64,000 bases of DNA from positions 3,286,001-3,350,000 of the forward strand of contig JALGAS010000003.1 of NCBI GenBank assembly GCA_023078685.1. Reading direction: 5' to 3'. The notes beneath the pieces were generated by a model. The model made no database searches. It worked only from the letters and a program-made list of their open reading frames with translations, and had not been told where the DNA came from. Position numbers and translations under genes: made by a program. This DNA comes from Neopestalotiopsis rosae (taxonomy: Eukaryota > Ascomycota > Sordariomycetes > Amphisphaeriales > Sporocadaceae). Of this stretch, positions 23,582 to 36,397 are shown piece after piece (positions within the stretch are counted from its first letter, which is position 1; every line of letters starts with the position of its first letter).

Positions 23582-26500
23582 CTATCCCGTCATTTCAATG
23601 TCGCTTGCATCGCTTTCGGCGTACATGGCGACTTTTTGACTTCTCCGGCGTTGGCTCCCAAGCTCTTCTGTAGGTAAATCATCAAGTACGAGCTTGTTGC
23701 CGTCAGCCTCCCACTCCTCCCTGATTTCTTGTGCTTTGCGATCCCATTCCTTGGAATCCACTTCCCACTGCTTCAGCTTCTCCTGATATACGCGTTTTTG
23801 TTCTCTTGCCTGCTCCTCATATGGCTGCTTTTCTTCCGGAGTAGCGTCCTTCCACATCTTACTCGTCATTATACGAACATCGTTTGGACTGGGTCTACCT
23901 TTATTGAGCCTCCGACCCTCTTCACACCGCTTGCGGGCAATCTCGAAGTTGGCCTTGCTGTACAAGAGGTATGAGTTGCCAGCCACTTTTTGCGGAATCC
24001 ATGGTCTCTCGCCAATTTTGCTCAAAACGTGTTGCCAGGCAGCCTCTTGGTGAGCTTGCACACGTGCTTGCTTTGTTGCCCGGGGCGAAAGCGGTTCTTC
24101 ATGAGCTTTGCGTTTCTGCTCATTGATCGACGTTGCCAAAGAGGCTTCCTTGGATAGAACCAGCGGGGAGGGCACCTCGATGGGTCCAAGCATCGTGTCA
24201 ATAACTTCAGATGCCGCACGGAGGCCTGACAGGTATGCGCCGTGCACAGTTGCAGGATGTGTTCCTGTCGTGTGCTCGCCAGCAAAGAAGAGGTTACCCA
24301 CAGAGCGAGCCATGGTGTCGTAGTCATCATGCTGCATAGATGGAGCTGCAGATGAGTAGGATCCACGAGCGAACCTGTCAGATCCCCATCGGGTGACTAC
24401 TGCGTGCACTGGTGAAGGTACCTTTCGACCATAGACACCACGAAGGACCTCGCTGGCTTCCTTGATAAGCTCGTCATTCTTGGAGTATTCCGTATCGAAT
24501 CCAGCGTCGCCAGCCATGAGGGCAAGGAGAACCGGAACGCCGCTGGTGTTGGAGACGTCGAACCACTGGAAGAAGCGGCCACGCTGAGACGAGTAGTCGC
24601 TCTGCTTGAGACTGTGGCGAGAGTGTGGGGTCCGCAAAACACCAAAAATATCACGGCTCGTGTCCCAGAAGCGTTCTTGGTACACCAGGATGACCTTGTT
24701 CAAAATGCCAAAGCCCAGTCGGCCAATGGCGTCCGTCTTCCACGATGGTAGGGGCGGGCTGAATTCGATATTACCGTGCTTCAACACTCCCAGCGGGATC
24801 GTGGAAACGACATAGTCGGCGTCAATTTCAACACCGTCCTCACACTGAACCTTGGCAGCGCCGTTACCAGCATCATCATATGTGACCTTAGTGACCACGC
24901 TGTCCTTGCGAATATCTAGTTTTGATGGCGCATGTGCTAGGCCAAATGGCACACTTTGATAGCCGCCGACGACCATGGTGTGCTTCCCCTCCCATTCGTT
25001 GCCGGCATCAATATCCCACAGACCCAAACTCAAATTCTTCAAGTTTGTCGCATTGCTGTACTCTAGGTTGGCAATATGCCAATTCATCAGTCGATAGTCT
25101 TGGGCCGTCAAGTCGACAATGTCCCGATATTGTGATACCGAATCATCCAAGAGTCCTCCCAAAGTGACGTCGGAAGACTTTGCCAGCGTATCTAGCTCAA
25201 GATCGCGTTCTTCCGCTACCCCGTCCTTGAGTGACCAACCCATGAGCTTAGCCTTGTGTGCAGCATTGAGAGCGGTGGGAGCACCCGGCTCGACGTGGAT
25301 CTTGCCCGTAGCCTTGTCGGTCGATACGGGGACGAGATTGACCTGAGGTGCCAGGTTCTGCTCCGCTACTGGTAACGCTTGTGGCAAGGCCGCGGTTGCT
25401 TCCTCAATATTTGCAATCGTCTTGCTCCCCTCGGAATTGCTGTCTCTTCCTTCATCCATGAGCGCCCTGTTGCCTTCGATGAGTTTCGAGGGCGCGTTCT
25501 TGTACTTGTACTCGCTAACACGCTCGAGACAATCGTTGAAGAGCTTTTCGACTTGAAGATCTCGATTCGAATCGACCGGTTTGCCGTTTGCATCATACAA
25601 GGTCGTGTCTGGTCGAAGTGCATAGTATGGCAAGGCCATTTGGCCCCTGACTAGTACATTGAGGGGATTGCCTCGCTCAAAACCAGTGATAATCATGCCA
25701 CCACATTCGACACTGTATCTTTGGCCCTTGAAGCCCATCAGACGCTGGCAGTCCTGACCATTAACAGCCCGCGAATAGACACGTCCACCCAGACGACTTC
25801 GACCCTCAAGGACAACTATTTTGGGTGGTTCTTCGTCCAGATTGTGGAACTTGTCGGTATACTGCTTGACCAAGGAGTCCAACTGTCTCGCACAGCCCAG
25901 GCCAGACATGCCAGCACCAATGACCACAATGGTCTTGGCTTTCCGTCTCGGGGCAGCGCCCTTGGTGCGGCGTCCCTTGGAGATAGGAACCTCGGCACAG
26001 CCGTAATTGATGTAGCCACGGCGAAGTAGCCATTCATAGGACACATTGGCCATGTCAAACCAGCGTGTATCTCTCGCACATCCAATGGCCTCTTCACGTG
26101 CCACGCCTACACGTGGGTTGTTCATCCAAAGTCTCAGAATACCATTGCGGATATTGAGGTAAGTTGTGACTTGTGCCAGACTGATATGCTCTCGTAATAT
26201 ATGGTACTCCTCTTGATGTAGTACATAAGGATTGAGTCTCGAGTGCTCTGCGGCAGCAATACATTGATTCGCATAGTCATATGGGGCTATGTCTGAAGGT
26301 ATCGATACCTTGGGTCGAACATCAAATTTCCGCCTCGACGAAGTTGGCTTGGCTGGAAGAGGTTGAGTTTGGTCGACATTTTGTACACTCTGTGGTATCG
26401 GCGCTTCTACTAATACCTTTGCGTCGGACACATGAACAGGAGTCGTCGCTTTGCTACTAGGTGATGGAGGTGGTGAAGATAGATCTGACTGGTCTGATAT

Positions 26501-26957
26501 GGCGGAGGCCGAAGAGGCAAAGGACTTAACCACACCCTCTTGATACCCAAGTAGCGCCGAGTCGACCGTGGTCTTTTGATCGATCTCACTAGGTCTAAGA
26601 GGGATAAGAATTAATCTCATAATTCATATATATCCGTCAATAATTCAATATCATGATGGCTACTTACTCGACGGCATCCTGTGCAGGACCTGGATCAGGA
26701 CTCGGCTCATCGACGTCCATATTATCAATACGAACAACGATGCTGGATTCTGCCATGGGACTTGGTTCCGAAGTGGAATAGTCGATGGAATTTGACGAGT
26801 TGGTATCACAAACGTGTGGTGGAGATGCTGGGGTGGTGGTGAATTTGCCTCTCGCGGCCAAGAGGGACAGATGTAAGTCCAACGTGTTGAGATCCCTCAA
26901 TGGCCCCGAACCAGTGGCCTTGCCTCCCTCCACGAGAGTTTCTTGAGTGCTTCTCAT
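23582..26957 (-). CDS. LSD1: LSD1/KDM1-type histone demethylase with HMG box
   Basis: Two exons, 26957-26668 and 26594-23582, give 1100 aa; the 73-nt intron is GTAAGT...TTAG, phase 2. Domains in order: a Ser/Pro-rich N-terminus; a SWIRM domain at about residues 203-296 (DYANQCIAAAEHSRLNPYVL, WLLRRGYINYG); a flavin amine-oxidase domain with the FAD-binding VVIGAGMSGLGCARQ at about 320-336, EGRSRLGGRVYS, and the closing LFFAGEHTTGTHPATVHGAY; and a C-terminal HMG box (about 970-1050). Enzymes of this type oxidatively remove methyl groups from histone H3 lysines in chromatin corepressor complexes. The HMG box gives DNA binding in cis, as in fission yeast Lsd1/2. The GEHTTGTHPATVHGA signature indicates an intact active site. 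Confidence 0.95.
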
Positions 26958-27866
26958 AGTTTGCAGAGCCCAAAAGCGTTGTGGATAGACAGTTTCATGG
27001 CCATCTATAGGGCAGAGGTCGAAATGAGTTATCGGAGCTCGGCGGGTCTCTCCAGTGCGGTTGGTCCGAAACAGTGTATAAAACCCTCGAGGCCCATGTC
27101 AAGGCGAGATTGTCACCGGGTGATCATTCGAAGTAGTAAAAAGTATAGACTGTTCAATTGCATTAGCCAAAGGCCGAATATCAAGCATGGCGAGATGGAA
27201 ATATTGTGATATCAAGGCAATTGGACCATGGCAAAATGCTGGGGGGGAGATTGGCAGATGAGCCATCGTACCTTCTACAGTGGTTTCCACCAAGAGCAAC
27301 CTCGCCAACTGATTAAACCACCGCAAAAAGTCGCTTACAACCCGTCGCAAAGATTATATCATGAAATTTTGAGACGGATCAATATTACAACAAGTCTGGG
27401 ATCTTGTAATTTATGCGCCAAGAAGGATGTAGTTTCTATCAAGTATGGGAAGTACAAGAGATGCGGCAAAGTTGTCGAACCATCGGCGGAGGGGGGCCAT
27501 TGGACCCGCATCCTAAAAAGCAGTGTCATGGTTTTGCCGACACACGTGACCCCCCGTCTGTCGAGTAGAGTTTCAGCCACGCTTGCATTCAATCATCATC
27601 ACAATGTCTATATCATCGCATCAGTACTGGACTTGGATTGCAACCACCAAGCACCAACAGCTCGTACCATACTCTTTCACATCTTAGTATGATGGAGCTG
27701 TACTTGTCACTTTGACAGTCTGCCACACAAGACGCTCTTCTGTAGTGAAAACCACTGACCCCAACTGGGCAACAGCATCTCGATGTCAACCCCGACACAT
27801 ATACACGATATCTTGGTGCACTACACATTACAGCCGTCGATATGAGCTTGTTCTCTATCCGCCTCT
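26958..27866. other. Intergenic: LSD1 promoter and VPS33 3' region
   Basis: Both flanking genes are on the minus strand. A plus-strand frame at 27228-27692 has no family features and looks accidental. Nothing else was seen. Confidence 0.4.
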
Positions 27867-30196
27867 TTATGCAGCAGCAGGAGTAGACCTCGGCTTTTCC
27901 ATTGCGAACGACTCTTTCTCGATTGCCGCCTCCATCATCCTGTTTCCGCTGATGATCGACGTGGTGCATATAACAATGTTTCTTCGGGCTGGAACATACA
28001 CATGTCAGTCAAGAGACAAAAGAGTTATCGGCCATAGCAGAACATACCTTCTTCCTTCTTTGCAATGAAGCGCAAGGCGGCAATCTCTGTAAATGTGATA
28101 CCACCCACAAATACCACAAACACCGTCTTTTTATCACCACTGCCAGACAATAGTGCCCGAGCCTTGACAGCCTTGTCTTCGCCCTTTTGAATTTCATCAA
28201 AAGTGGGACCACGAGCATGTTTCGCAGCCTCTTCAAAGCCTCGCCATCCCTGGGCGCCGCTGTTGGCAACAGTACCGGCCCCAGATGCACCACTGCCACG
28301 AGTAATGGACATGAGATATTGTTTCTGCAATATACATTGCACGAGGCGAATGGAGAGGGGCGCGTAGCCGCTGTAGACGTATGCGATATCGTTCGGATCG
28401 TGTTCGTTGACCTCGTCGACAATCAGGCGTAATTGCTTGCGGAGATATGTGTAGTTTGTTTTGGTCCCTGTAGCAGCGCCAGAGCCGGGCATGGGAATCA
28501 TACTAGCCATTGGTGATGATCGTGACAAAAGTAATTGCAACTTTTCGAGATTGTTCAGCGTGAGCAAATGTTGGTAGCCATACCCTTCAAGAATGAGGCG
28601 TCTGAAGTGGTCAAACTCCTTCGTCTTGATGCCTCCAGATATGCACGAGTATATGCACACGAGTCTAAGTACCTCTTTCAACGGCGCATCGCGAGCGATG
28701 AGTTCTTCGATGGCATCGTTTTGCGAGCTAGGGTCGGCACCCGCGGCCAGGTTTTGCTGAACCTCCAGTAGCCGGCTGAACTGATCGGCACGAGTATGCT
28801 TCATAATCTCCTCGGCGAGTCCCGTGTGAATCTTGAGATTTTGTTGCTCGGCTTGATAACCTGGAAGTTTCTGGACAAAGTCTTTCAACTCGGCCGTCGT
28901 TTTTGAAGTGTGTCTGCTTTCATAATCGTTCTTCAACCGACGTGCCACATTATTGAGCAAAGTGCCAACAATGGCAAAGTTGGTATCGCGGACCCCATCG
29001 TACAGCTTATCGGACGAGTCAAGTTGAATCTTGCGCTTTCTCGACGGGGCGCTGGCCGGCACGTTGGAGGTGCTCTGAGACGGAGGTTGAGCCGTAGCGC
29101 CAACAATATTCGAGTCAACGTCGGTCTGGTTATTTTGAATACCAAACACTTCATCTATGAGTCCCTCGTAGGTCAGCTGGGTAAGCAACGGTGAAACCAT
29201 GTCGACTTCACGGTCGATAATGATGACACTTTCGAACGAGTTGCTTGGCGTTTGGCCTGCTTTTGCCGCATCGGTAGCATTATCGCCGGCCAATATCTCT
29301 TGTCGCATTCTTGAAAGCAGAGTGGCTACGCGTTTCGCATTATCGCCCTTGCCAATGATTCGAGGGAATAGACCATGTTTTGATTGTATATTCATAAGCG
29401 CCTTGGCGATCAAAAAGGCGGGAGTCGTGTCTTTGGATAAGAATAGATCCCGGAATGAGTCGTCAAGCTCAAGAGAGAGAACATCGCGTTCTAGCGGAAA
29501 GAAGTACAATGGAAGTTCGTGGATATTGACGTCCCCTAGTACACCGCTCGCCTCGAGAAGCTTGTCAGATACGACTGTACGTCTGGGGACCCAGAATATG
29601 TGAAATTCATGACCGGTTTGACTTTCTCGTTGAAGTCTCTTGATCTGGTCTTTGAACTTGTTAGCTAATCCACCGTTGTATCACATGATGATCTGGTGGC
29701 GAGTGCCGTGAGAAGCCATCTGGAGACTGTCACTGGTATGATATCTCTGAACGGTCACCCACTACTTTGTTCGCACAGATGCGGCGAGTATTTGTCGCAT
29801 TACTTGGCCATGGCCGAAGTTCAGCATGATGGGATAGCTCACCAGCTATGTTCTGGGCATGCCGGGCGCATTCGCCGCGGGCCATGAAGACGACGTTTTG
29901 CTGGCTGGTGTCGGCATTGTTGTTTTCCAGAAAGAAGAACTTGTCGACTCCATACTCTTGTAATGTCGAGACCTTGACCACGACGCCGATAGGGCCGGCC
30001 AAGCTTCGCTCAATTACGAGGTTCTTCTTCCCGCGAACCTAGTGGACGTCCGACGTTACTCGCTGAAGGGTCGAATGTACGGGATAGCACTGAGGGCTAG
30101 GTAGGATGGCTGACTTACACCCTCGAGCAGATACAGTATATCTTTCCGAGCCTTGTCTCTGATCTGCTCGGTATCGAACCCCACATGAGGAGCCAT
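27867..30196 (-). CDS. VPS33: Vps33, Sec1/Munc18 subunit of HOPS/CORVET
   Basis: Four exons, 30196-30119, 30038-29843, 29649-28048 and 27988-27867, give 665 aa; introns are 80, 193 and 59 nt. The start MAPHVGFDTEQIRDKARKDI is followed by LLEGVRGKKNLVIERSLAG and VDKFFFLENNN. The middle has SVIIIDREVDMVSPLLTQLT, a hallmark of Sec1-family proteins of the Vps33 branch. The last conserved block is VVFVGGITFTEIAALRFIA, followed by ARRNIVICTTSIISG. Vps33 binds SNARE bundles and, with the class C Vps proteins, drives tethering and fusion at endosomes and the vacuole. Length matches the family (about 650-690 aa). Confidence 0.95.
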
Positions 30197-30875
30197 TGTG
30201 AGCTCTCATGGGGGTTTGTCGCGACTTGGGTGAGGGAGCCGAGGCGCGGGTTTGAGAGGGTGAGCGTGTGTAGGATTAATTAGGGAGGCCTGAACCTTTA
30301 CCCCCCTCCAGGCACTGAGCTGAGGTCCCGTCGGCGATTTGTCGAGCTCTGCCCGATGCGACGTCACAGCCCCCCAGGCCCCTAGCGAGCTCCTGCTGTC
30401 AAAGCACTAATGGTGGACGGAACAGCCCCGCCATGATTGTAGAATAACTTTTTGGGTCTTGCGGACAACAGTATTTCAACATTTATTGCAGCCTATCTCA
30501 TGGTAATATTGTGTCGTCAAATTAGACGAGCAAGACCTCATGGCATACTTTCATACTTTCTTTCATTTCATTCGTGACTAGTCACGCCGACCACTCATGG
30601 AGACCCATGACTGAGCAATCTCGTTCACACTTGGCCGCCATTGATGCTGCCTGGCGTCTCATGTCACGAGGCCTAAGAAATCCGACACCACGGCCTGATG
30701 TTCTGACATTGAAAAGGTCCCAACGCTCAATTGTTGTGGTATTTTGCTTATAAACACAAATGCTTCCAACGCCTCGGATAAATAATGCGATTCTCCATGT
30801 CACTTCTCTGGCCCCAGAATAATTGCCTCCTCTTTCACGCTTGCCGCAGCATATGGCGCATTCGCAGAGGGCATC
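30197..30875. other. Intergenic: VPS33 promoter and E2 3' end
   Basis: Same-strand neighbours flank this 679-base gap. No gene was seen. The G+C-rich first 200 bases adjoin the VPS33 start. Confidence 0.4.
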
Positions 30876-31472
30876 TTAGACCGTGTTGTCGTGATACATG
30901 AATGCGATGTCTCTAGGCCGTAATCTGTTGCCACGCACGAATTCTTCGTCGCCAGGTGGCCGTTCATTCTTTGTGTTACTTGTCAGCATGGACTGAATGC
31001 TCATGCAGACACTCTCGACATTTTGCACTGGACTCCAACCCTGGCTTCCGAGAAGGTCGAGACAAATAATGCCGTTTGAGTATATGTGGGGGTGCATCGG
31101 TATGGGGCGGTTGTCTGTCTTGTGAAAGGTGACTTCCGGCGGTTCTGATTCAAAATGTGTCAGTCACTTCCATGTTCCAGCTCATATCGCACACTGGGGT
31201 CGCATACCAATCGGGTAGGACTGAGAGAACTTGAACTTGAGTCTGTATGTTTCGTCCGCGTAGAGAGGGTTGGTATCGAGGACTTTAATGTCGAGCAGCC
31301 ACTCCTCGAGGTTCTCGGCGGCTACGAGCGTAATTCCAGGCGGCAGGCTTGCAGAGATCTGAAGTGGGTTCCATGTTAGTTGCGACAAACGTCGTCTTGC
31401 CCATGGCAGTCGTCAGTCGGGCGTCACCTTTGAGAGCTCCTTGCCCAATCTCTTTGCCCCGAGCCCAGACAT
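30876..31472 (-). CDS. UBE2W-type ubiquitin-conjugating enzyme (E2)
   Basis: Three exons, 31472-31428, 31358-31208 and 31144-30876, give 154 aa; introns are 69 and 63 nt. The UBC fold is complete: MSGLGAKRLGKELSK, then the LEEWLLDIKVLDTNPLYADE strands, SYPIEPPEVTF, and the catalytic segment HPHIYSNGIICLDLLGSQGW with active-site Cys93. HPH in place of the usual HPN, and RPPGDEEFV near the C-terminus, are features of the UBE2W group (fission yeast Ubc16). UBE2W attaches ubiquitin to protein N-termini in animals; that this fungal enzyme does so is inferred. Length is typical. Confidence 0.9.
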
Positions 31473-33479
31473 GGCGTTTGACAGTCTTGAAGTGCGGTCA
31501 GGCGAGATATCCTCCAGTACTGCCAATGGTGGGGTTGTTCGGCGCAAGACGCCAGAGGCAGAGCGACTTGTTGACAAGGTGCTTTTCTGCAGATAACGGG
31601 CGCAAGTTGAAAATTCTGTTTGGTCCAAAAACGAGCTTAACTCGCGTCAGGGTGCAGGTGCGCAGTATAAAATATGGTCGCAGTCTTGAGCGTTGACATG
31701 TGTTTAATGCCACTGGTTGCAAAGGGCAGGCAATGGCCTGAAGAACGCAGTAGAGGTGACATGGGTAGCACCTGAAGGGCCGGGTTTAGCCTGTGCTTAG
31801 TTTGGTGATTGCTGGCCTTGACGCTACTGTGCTCCATCCACGCGCTGGCGCATAACAAATGCTACTTCCAACGGACCATGGTAACATGGGAATGCAATGC
31901 AAGCGATGCTTGAATTGTGGCGCCCAACAACAAGTCAATCAGCTTAGTCACCTTTGATCGATACTCTATTGAAGTTGGTCTTGCTTTAATTATCTGGATC
32001 GACCGACAATATATGCAGTCACTATGGACCGTATCTCAGCAATCTTCTGGACTTGGCCAAGCTTTATTGTTCAACATGTCTCTTGGCTGTAGATCGTATA
32101 CTGCTACAGATCGTTTGTTTGACCATGGATCACTGGTGTCAACTACCCAAGTATCACAGTGATGTAACAGCGAACTTCCATTACTTTACCTGTCAGTGGA
32201 CATCTCCACCCATCCATGACAATATTTATATAATAAGCTCAAGCCACAAGACGTAGAGCCTGACGTGCCTGACAATGGCTAGTTGATCGTCAACCACTCT
32301 GATCATCAAGTGTGCCTGTCGCCAGAGTAGTGAATCTACTAGTGATGACCGCTCATGGACTTGTTCTAATACGAAACGAACTGGCTTCGATTTGGAAATG
32401 CTCAAAGTTGTGGCCAAGTTATTTTCTGACGAGCAATAACTTTGACAGTGGAGGGAACCAAGCCATCTTTATTTAAAAGTAGGTGTCGTTTTTTCGGGTT
32501 CAGCCACGACTGCAACCAATAGACGAGACCTATTGACCATATTTCTCGTCTTCCCCTGCCGAATTTCCGCGTAGGCTGATCAGAGCAGTCCCACGTTTGC
32601 GGCTGAGCACGGTGCCACGGCCTGAATCACTTGGGATAGTGGACAAGGCTCACTTTAGAATACGGTATTGGAGCAATTTCGCAGTACCAGGATATGCAGG
32701 CTGTGCAAATGTTGCTGCTCCTTCACATGGTAGAGTGAAAGAACAAGAGGTTGCACATAGAGTGTCGGGCGAGGCAGACGGACGACGGACGTGAATTTTG
32801 TTCCATCTCATCGCCTCTGTTGATGAGTCTTGCAAACAAGGACTTTAATATAATTAGTCGAGAAGAGTAATAAATGACTCGCTACCCTCTCGACACTTGA
32901 TCGTTCCAGTTCTCTCATTCGAAGAACGTGTTTTCTCACCATTCATCGTCTCTGGCCCCGTTCAATTCCTACACTACTGACTACAGGCAGTAGATCAGGC
33001 TCAGGTAGTTTTTTGGCCCCCGCAAAACCACCCACAACCACCTCCCGTGGATCCAACAACCTAGTCAGCGAGTCCCTAAGCAAGCTGAACCCCTCATTAC
33101 CCGTTCAGGCCAAGAAACGGCGTGTCAAGGACATCCCCTCCAACTCCCACTGGCGCTCCCAAGTCTAGTTGATAACAGGGAGCTCCGCAAGGCTTCTGGT
33201 GAAACCTGCCCGACTCCCGCTCTTTTTCGCCAATCCATCGTCGTCGTCGACGTCGCCTGCTCCTTTCTTCGGTTTTGTCGTTTGTTTTTACCTATTCCAA
33301 CAGACGGCGACAATCTGCCATAGAGATACCCCCTTTTCCAGCCCTACGTTGTATCAATTACACCAAGCGGGAACCCCTCGCAGCCCCTCGCAGGACCCCT
33401 CAAATCGACCCCACGGTATCTTTTACTATCTATCATCTAGCTGTCGCTGCAACCTGCAGGGCTTGAGACGGCAGGAACA
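31473..33479. promoter_or_regulatory. Divergent intergenic region, E2 and CaM kinase
   Basis: This 2-kb region lies between divergent genes. The 3' half, especially 32890-33470, is pyrimidine-rich on the plus strand and is probably the kinase gene's promoter and long 5' leader. No coding frame with recognisable features was found. Confidence 0.5.
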
Positions 33480-34948
33480 ATGAGTTGTAAGTGAATTTGT
33501 GAATTTTCATGTTGCGCCATGGAAGACAAGTACTCGAAACGGTTTCAACGTGTTGTACTTTTATCGCGGTTGTCAATGGACGGGCGCAACACCCTTTCTT
33601 GCCCAACCTGGAGCTTCTGCTGACATCAATCGTCATGTCTACAGTCACGGGTATGCTTAGTCGGCTCCAGGGCCAACCGGAGAGTTACGACAAGAAGGCA
33701 AAGTACCGATTCGGTCGAACCCTCGGCGCTGGCACCTATGGTATTGTGCGAGAGGCAGACGGCCCCACGGGCAAGGTGGCCATCAAGATCATCCTAAAGA
33801 AGAACGTCAAGGGCAATGAGAGAATGGTCTACGACGAGCTGGACATGCTCCAGCGCCTCAAGCACCCACACATTGTCCGCTTCGTGGACTGGTTCGAGTC
33901 GAGGGACAAGTACTACATTGTGACGGAGCTCGCTACTGGCGGAGAGTTGTTCGATCGCATTTGCGAACAGGGCAAGTTCACGGAAAAGGATGCCTCCCAG
34001 ACCATCAAGCAGGTCCTGACTGCTGTCGACTACCTGCACCGCAACAATGTTGTACACAGAGGTGAGGATAACTTTACTGATTACCCCTGAATCGCCTACT
34101 CACACTTGTCCAGATTTGAAGCCCGAGAATCTGCTCTATCTCAGCAAACAGTCCGACTCGGATCTGGTGCTTGCTGATTTTGGTATCGCAAAGATGTTGG
34201 ATACCAAGGACGAAGTGCTCACAACCATGGCTGGTTCTTTTGGTTATGCGGCGCCAGAAGTCATGCTCAAGAAGGGCCACGGCAAGCCCGTCGATATGTG
34301 GTCCATGGGCGTCATCACGTATACCCTTCTCTGCGGTTACTCTCCTTTCCGATCAGAGAACCTCCAAGATTTGATCGATGAGTGCAGCAACGCGCAGGTT
34401 GTCTTTCACGAGAGATACTGGAAGGATGTCAGTGACGACGCAAAGGAGTTTATCCTTCATCTGTTGCAGCCCAAGCCCGATGACCGATGGACAAGTCAGG
34501 TATGTCTCTAAAATCTGTGATTAAAGGTTCTGTCAGCTAACCAAAGACACAGCAAGCATTGCACCACTCGTGGCTGTCTGGAGAGAGCGCAACGGACCAC
34601 AACTTGTTGCCCGAGATCAAGGCGTACATTGCCAAGGCCCGCCTCAAGCGCGGCATCGAAATGGTCAAGCTGGCCAACCGAATCGAGGCGCTCAAGATGC
34701 AGGAGGACGACCCCGAGAACCCCGACTTCCCGGCCGACAGCAAGGACGCGGCCGCCGACGCCGCCGTCGCCAACTCTTCCGACCCGCCCCGCGAGAAGAA
34801 GTCGCTCAGCAAGATTGCCAAGGGCGCCATCTTCCGCGAGGTCGTGCTGGCCAAGGTGCGGGAGATGAAGGAGCAGGAGCAGACCCTCAAGGTCAAGGAG
34901 GAGGCCGAGAAGAAGGAGGCCAAGAGGAGAAGCTTCAACGGAGCCTAG
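33480..34948 (+). CDS. CMK1: Ca2+/calmodulin-dependent protein kinase I type
   Basis: Four exons, 33480-33486, 33645-34061, 34114-34499 and 34553-34948, give 401 aa; introns are 158, 52 and 53 nt. The first exon is only ATGAGTT, yielding [20 protein letters not shown], which matches the family start. Kinase motifs: GAGTYG at 30-35, VAIK with Lys50, HRD at 140-142 followed by [12 protein letters not shown] in [10 protein letters not shown], and FGYAAPEVM. The C-terminal autoinhibitory and calmodulin-binding segment is around [19 protein letters not shown], followed by an acidic and Lys-rich tail. The protein is a cytosolic Ser/Thr kinase activated by Ca2+/calmodulin. It lacks the association domain of CaMKII. 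Confidence 0.95.
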
Positions 34949-35819
34949 GAAGGCAGCCGGGAGCAGCAACAAGACACGAGTCCAAATCCGGTGGTGATAA
35001 ACAACAGTGCAAAACGTCAACCTTGATAGAATGGGAGGTTGTTCTTCTCCTCAAACAGACTCTGGTGTGTTCTATTTCCTGCCTCAAGTCAAAGTGTGAA
35101 ATTGGGAGCCATTTATGCGAGCGAGAGTTCGACTCACGCATCGGTTAGCCTTTTCAAGATGGTGACGAATTGTCATGCTTGGAAAGACATTGATGCCGAG
35201 TCCCCGTCAGTATTTTTGTACTAGGGCGTCAGATTCCATCGAGTCGTGGCAATATTTGCTATGGCTGGGTATTACCTAGGTAATCAGTCAGTGAACATTA
35301 TTATTATTTTGTTGATCCGAGGCACGTGTCTTGACGGGATCTGTCTTGGAATCCATGCCCATTCCTTGGACGATATGTGTCTTGCATGTTGTGAGTCAAA
35401 TGATGGAGCCATGCTGTCTCTCAAAAGCCTTACCGCCATGTTTTGATCACTGTATCCATGCAACCATGTGCGCTCCCGCCAACGAACACCAGTCAAGCAC
35501 GTCATGGACATGTTTGTGTGAGATCCGAGTGACTTCTAGAAGTAGTATGCGGCCGTACGATTCCGGAGGATCGAGGCCGAGGACTGCTGACATGTACCGG
35601 TTGTCTAAACGATTCCCGATTGTTTATTTTAGGGAATGTTTGTGTTTGGGTGCAAAACGTGATTCCTGAAGGGCGGTTCTCTTCACGACTCTCAGCACAA
35701 ATCATGCACCGTTGATGGAGAAGGTGAAGAGCAAGACGTCGACAGGTTCAATACAAAATGAAGAAACGATCTCGAAAAAATAGAGACGGCAAGCAAAAGT
35801 ACAAGAAGAAGAAAATGCC
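34949..35819. other. Intergenic after CaM kinase gene
   Basis: No gene was recognised. A perfect 14-bp palindrome, ATTACCTAGGTAAT, sits at 35271-35284. Confidence 0.4.
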
Positions 35820-35827
35820 AAAAAAGA

Positions 35828-35948
35828 GCGATGACTCTGGATTCGAACCCGAGCCCCCTAACAAAGATCCTCTCGTATGATCATAGGATATTCACTTTTC
35901 ACCTGGGTGGCCACCGCACTCAAGAGCTTACCGCTCGGCCATTTGACC
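35828..35948 (-). ncRNA. tRNA-like Pol III element or tRNA pseudogene
   Basis: The minus strand has a perfect A-box-like TGGCCGAGCGG (35941-35931), then, about 80 bases on, a consensus B-box GGTTCGAATCC (35849-35839). A run of six T follows (35825-35820), which can terminate Pol III. The spacing and the TGGCCGAG start suggest a class II tRNA (Leu or Ser) with an intron. However, the expected acceptor stem does not pair (GGTCAAA against GTCATCG), and the T stem has a mismatch. The middle contains palindromes GGTGGCCACC and TATGATCATA. It is either a decayed tRNA or another Pol III transcript; the anticodon could not be assigned. Confidence 0.4.
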
Positions 35949-36397
35949 TTTGTGACTTGTGGTTATTAAAGGAGCTCTTTTTTAAAACTATGACACCTCC
36001 AGTGGTTGTTGAATTTCTTCTGAGAACTCGATGCTTCAAGCCGTGGGCGTATGTTGATGTAATGCAAACGGCTGACTTACTATGCAAGAACATGACCTAT
36101 TACAGGACAAATGCATAAGTTCATCGGTTCACGCAATGGTAGAGTTTGTAGTAGTAATAAATATTTCTTATTGTTCACGACTCAGACTCTTCAAGGAGCT
36201 GGTCTCTCTGTGCATACCCCATCGTACCTATTGATATCTTGAAACTAGTTATACTAGATGAAAATGCCCAATGACTCTTTTGACTCCGACCCATATGCAA
36301 CAGAAGCAAGAAATGATATGCCCCGGACACCTATTAATGCGGGCTATAAATAATACAAAGTTCCAATTACTTTCATGACAAACGTTTCAATGTGTTT
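35949..36397. other. Intergenic, A+T-rich
   Basis: This is 3' space of the 510-residue gene. Nothing else was recognised. Confidence 0.4.

Noticed and set aside
27228..27692. 154-codon plus-strand frame
   Set aside because: No domain, no typical codon bias, and it sits in the space between VPS33 and LSD1.
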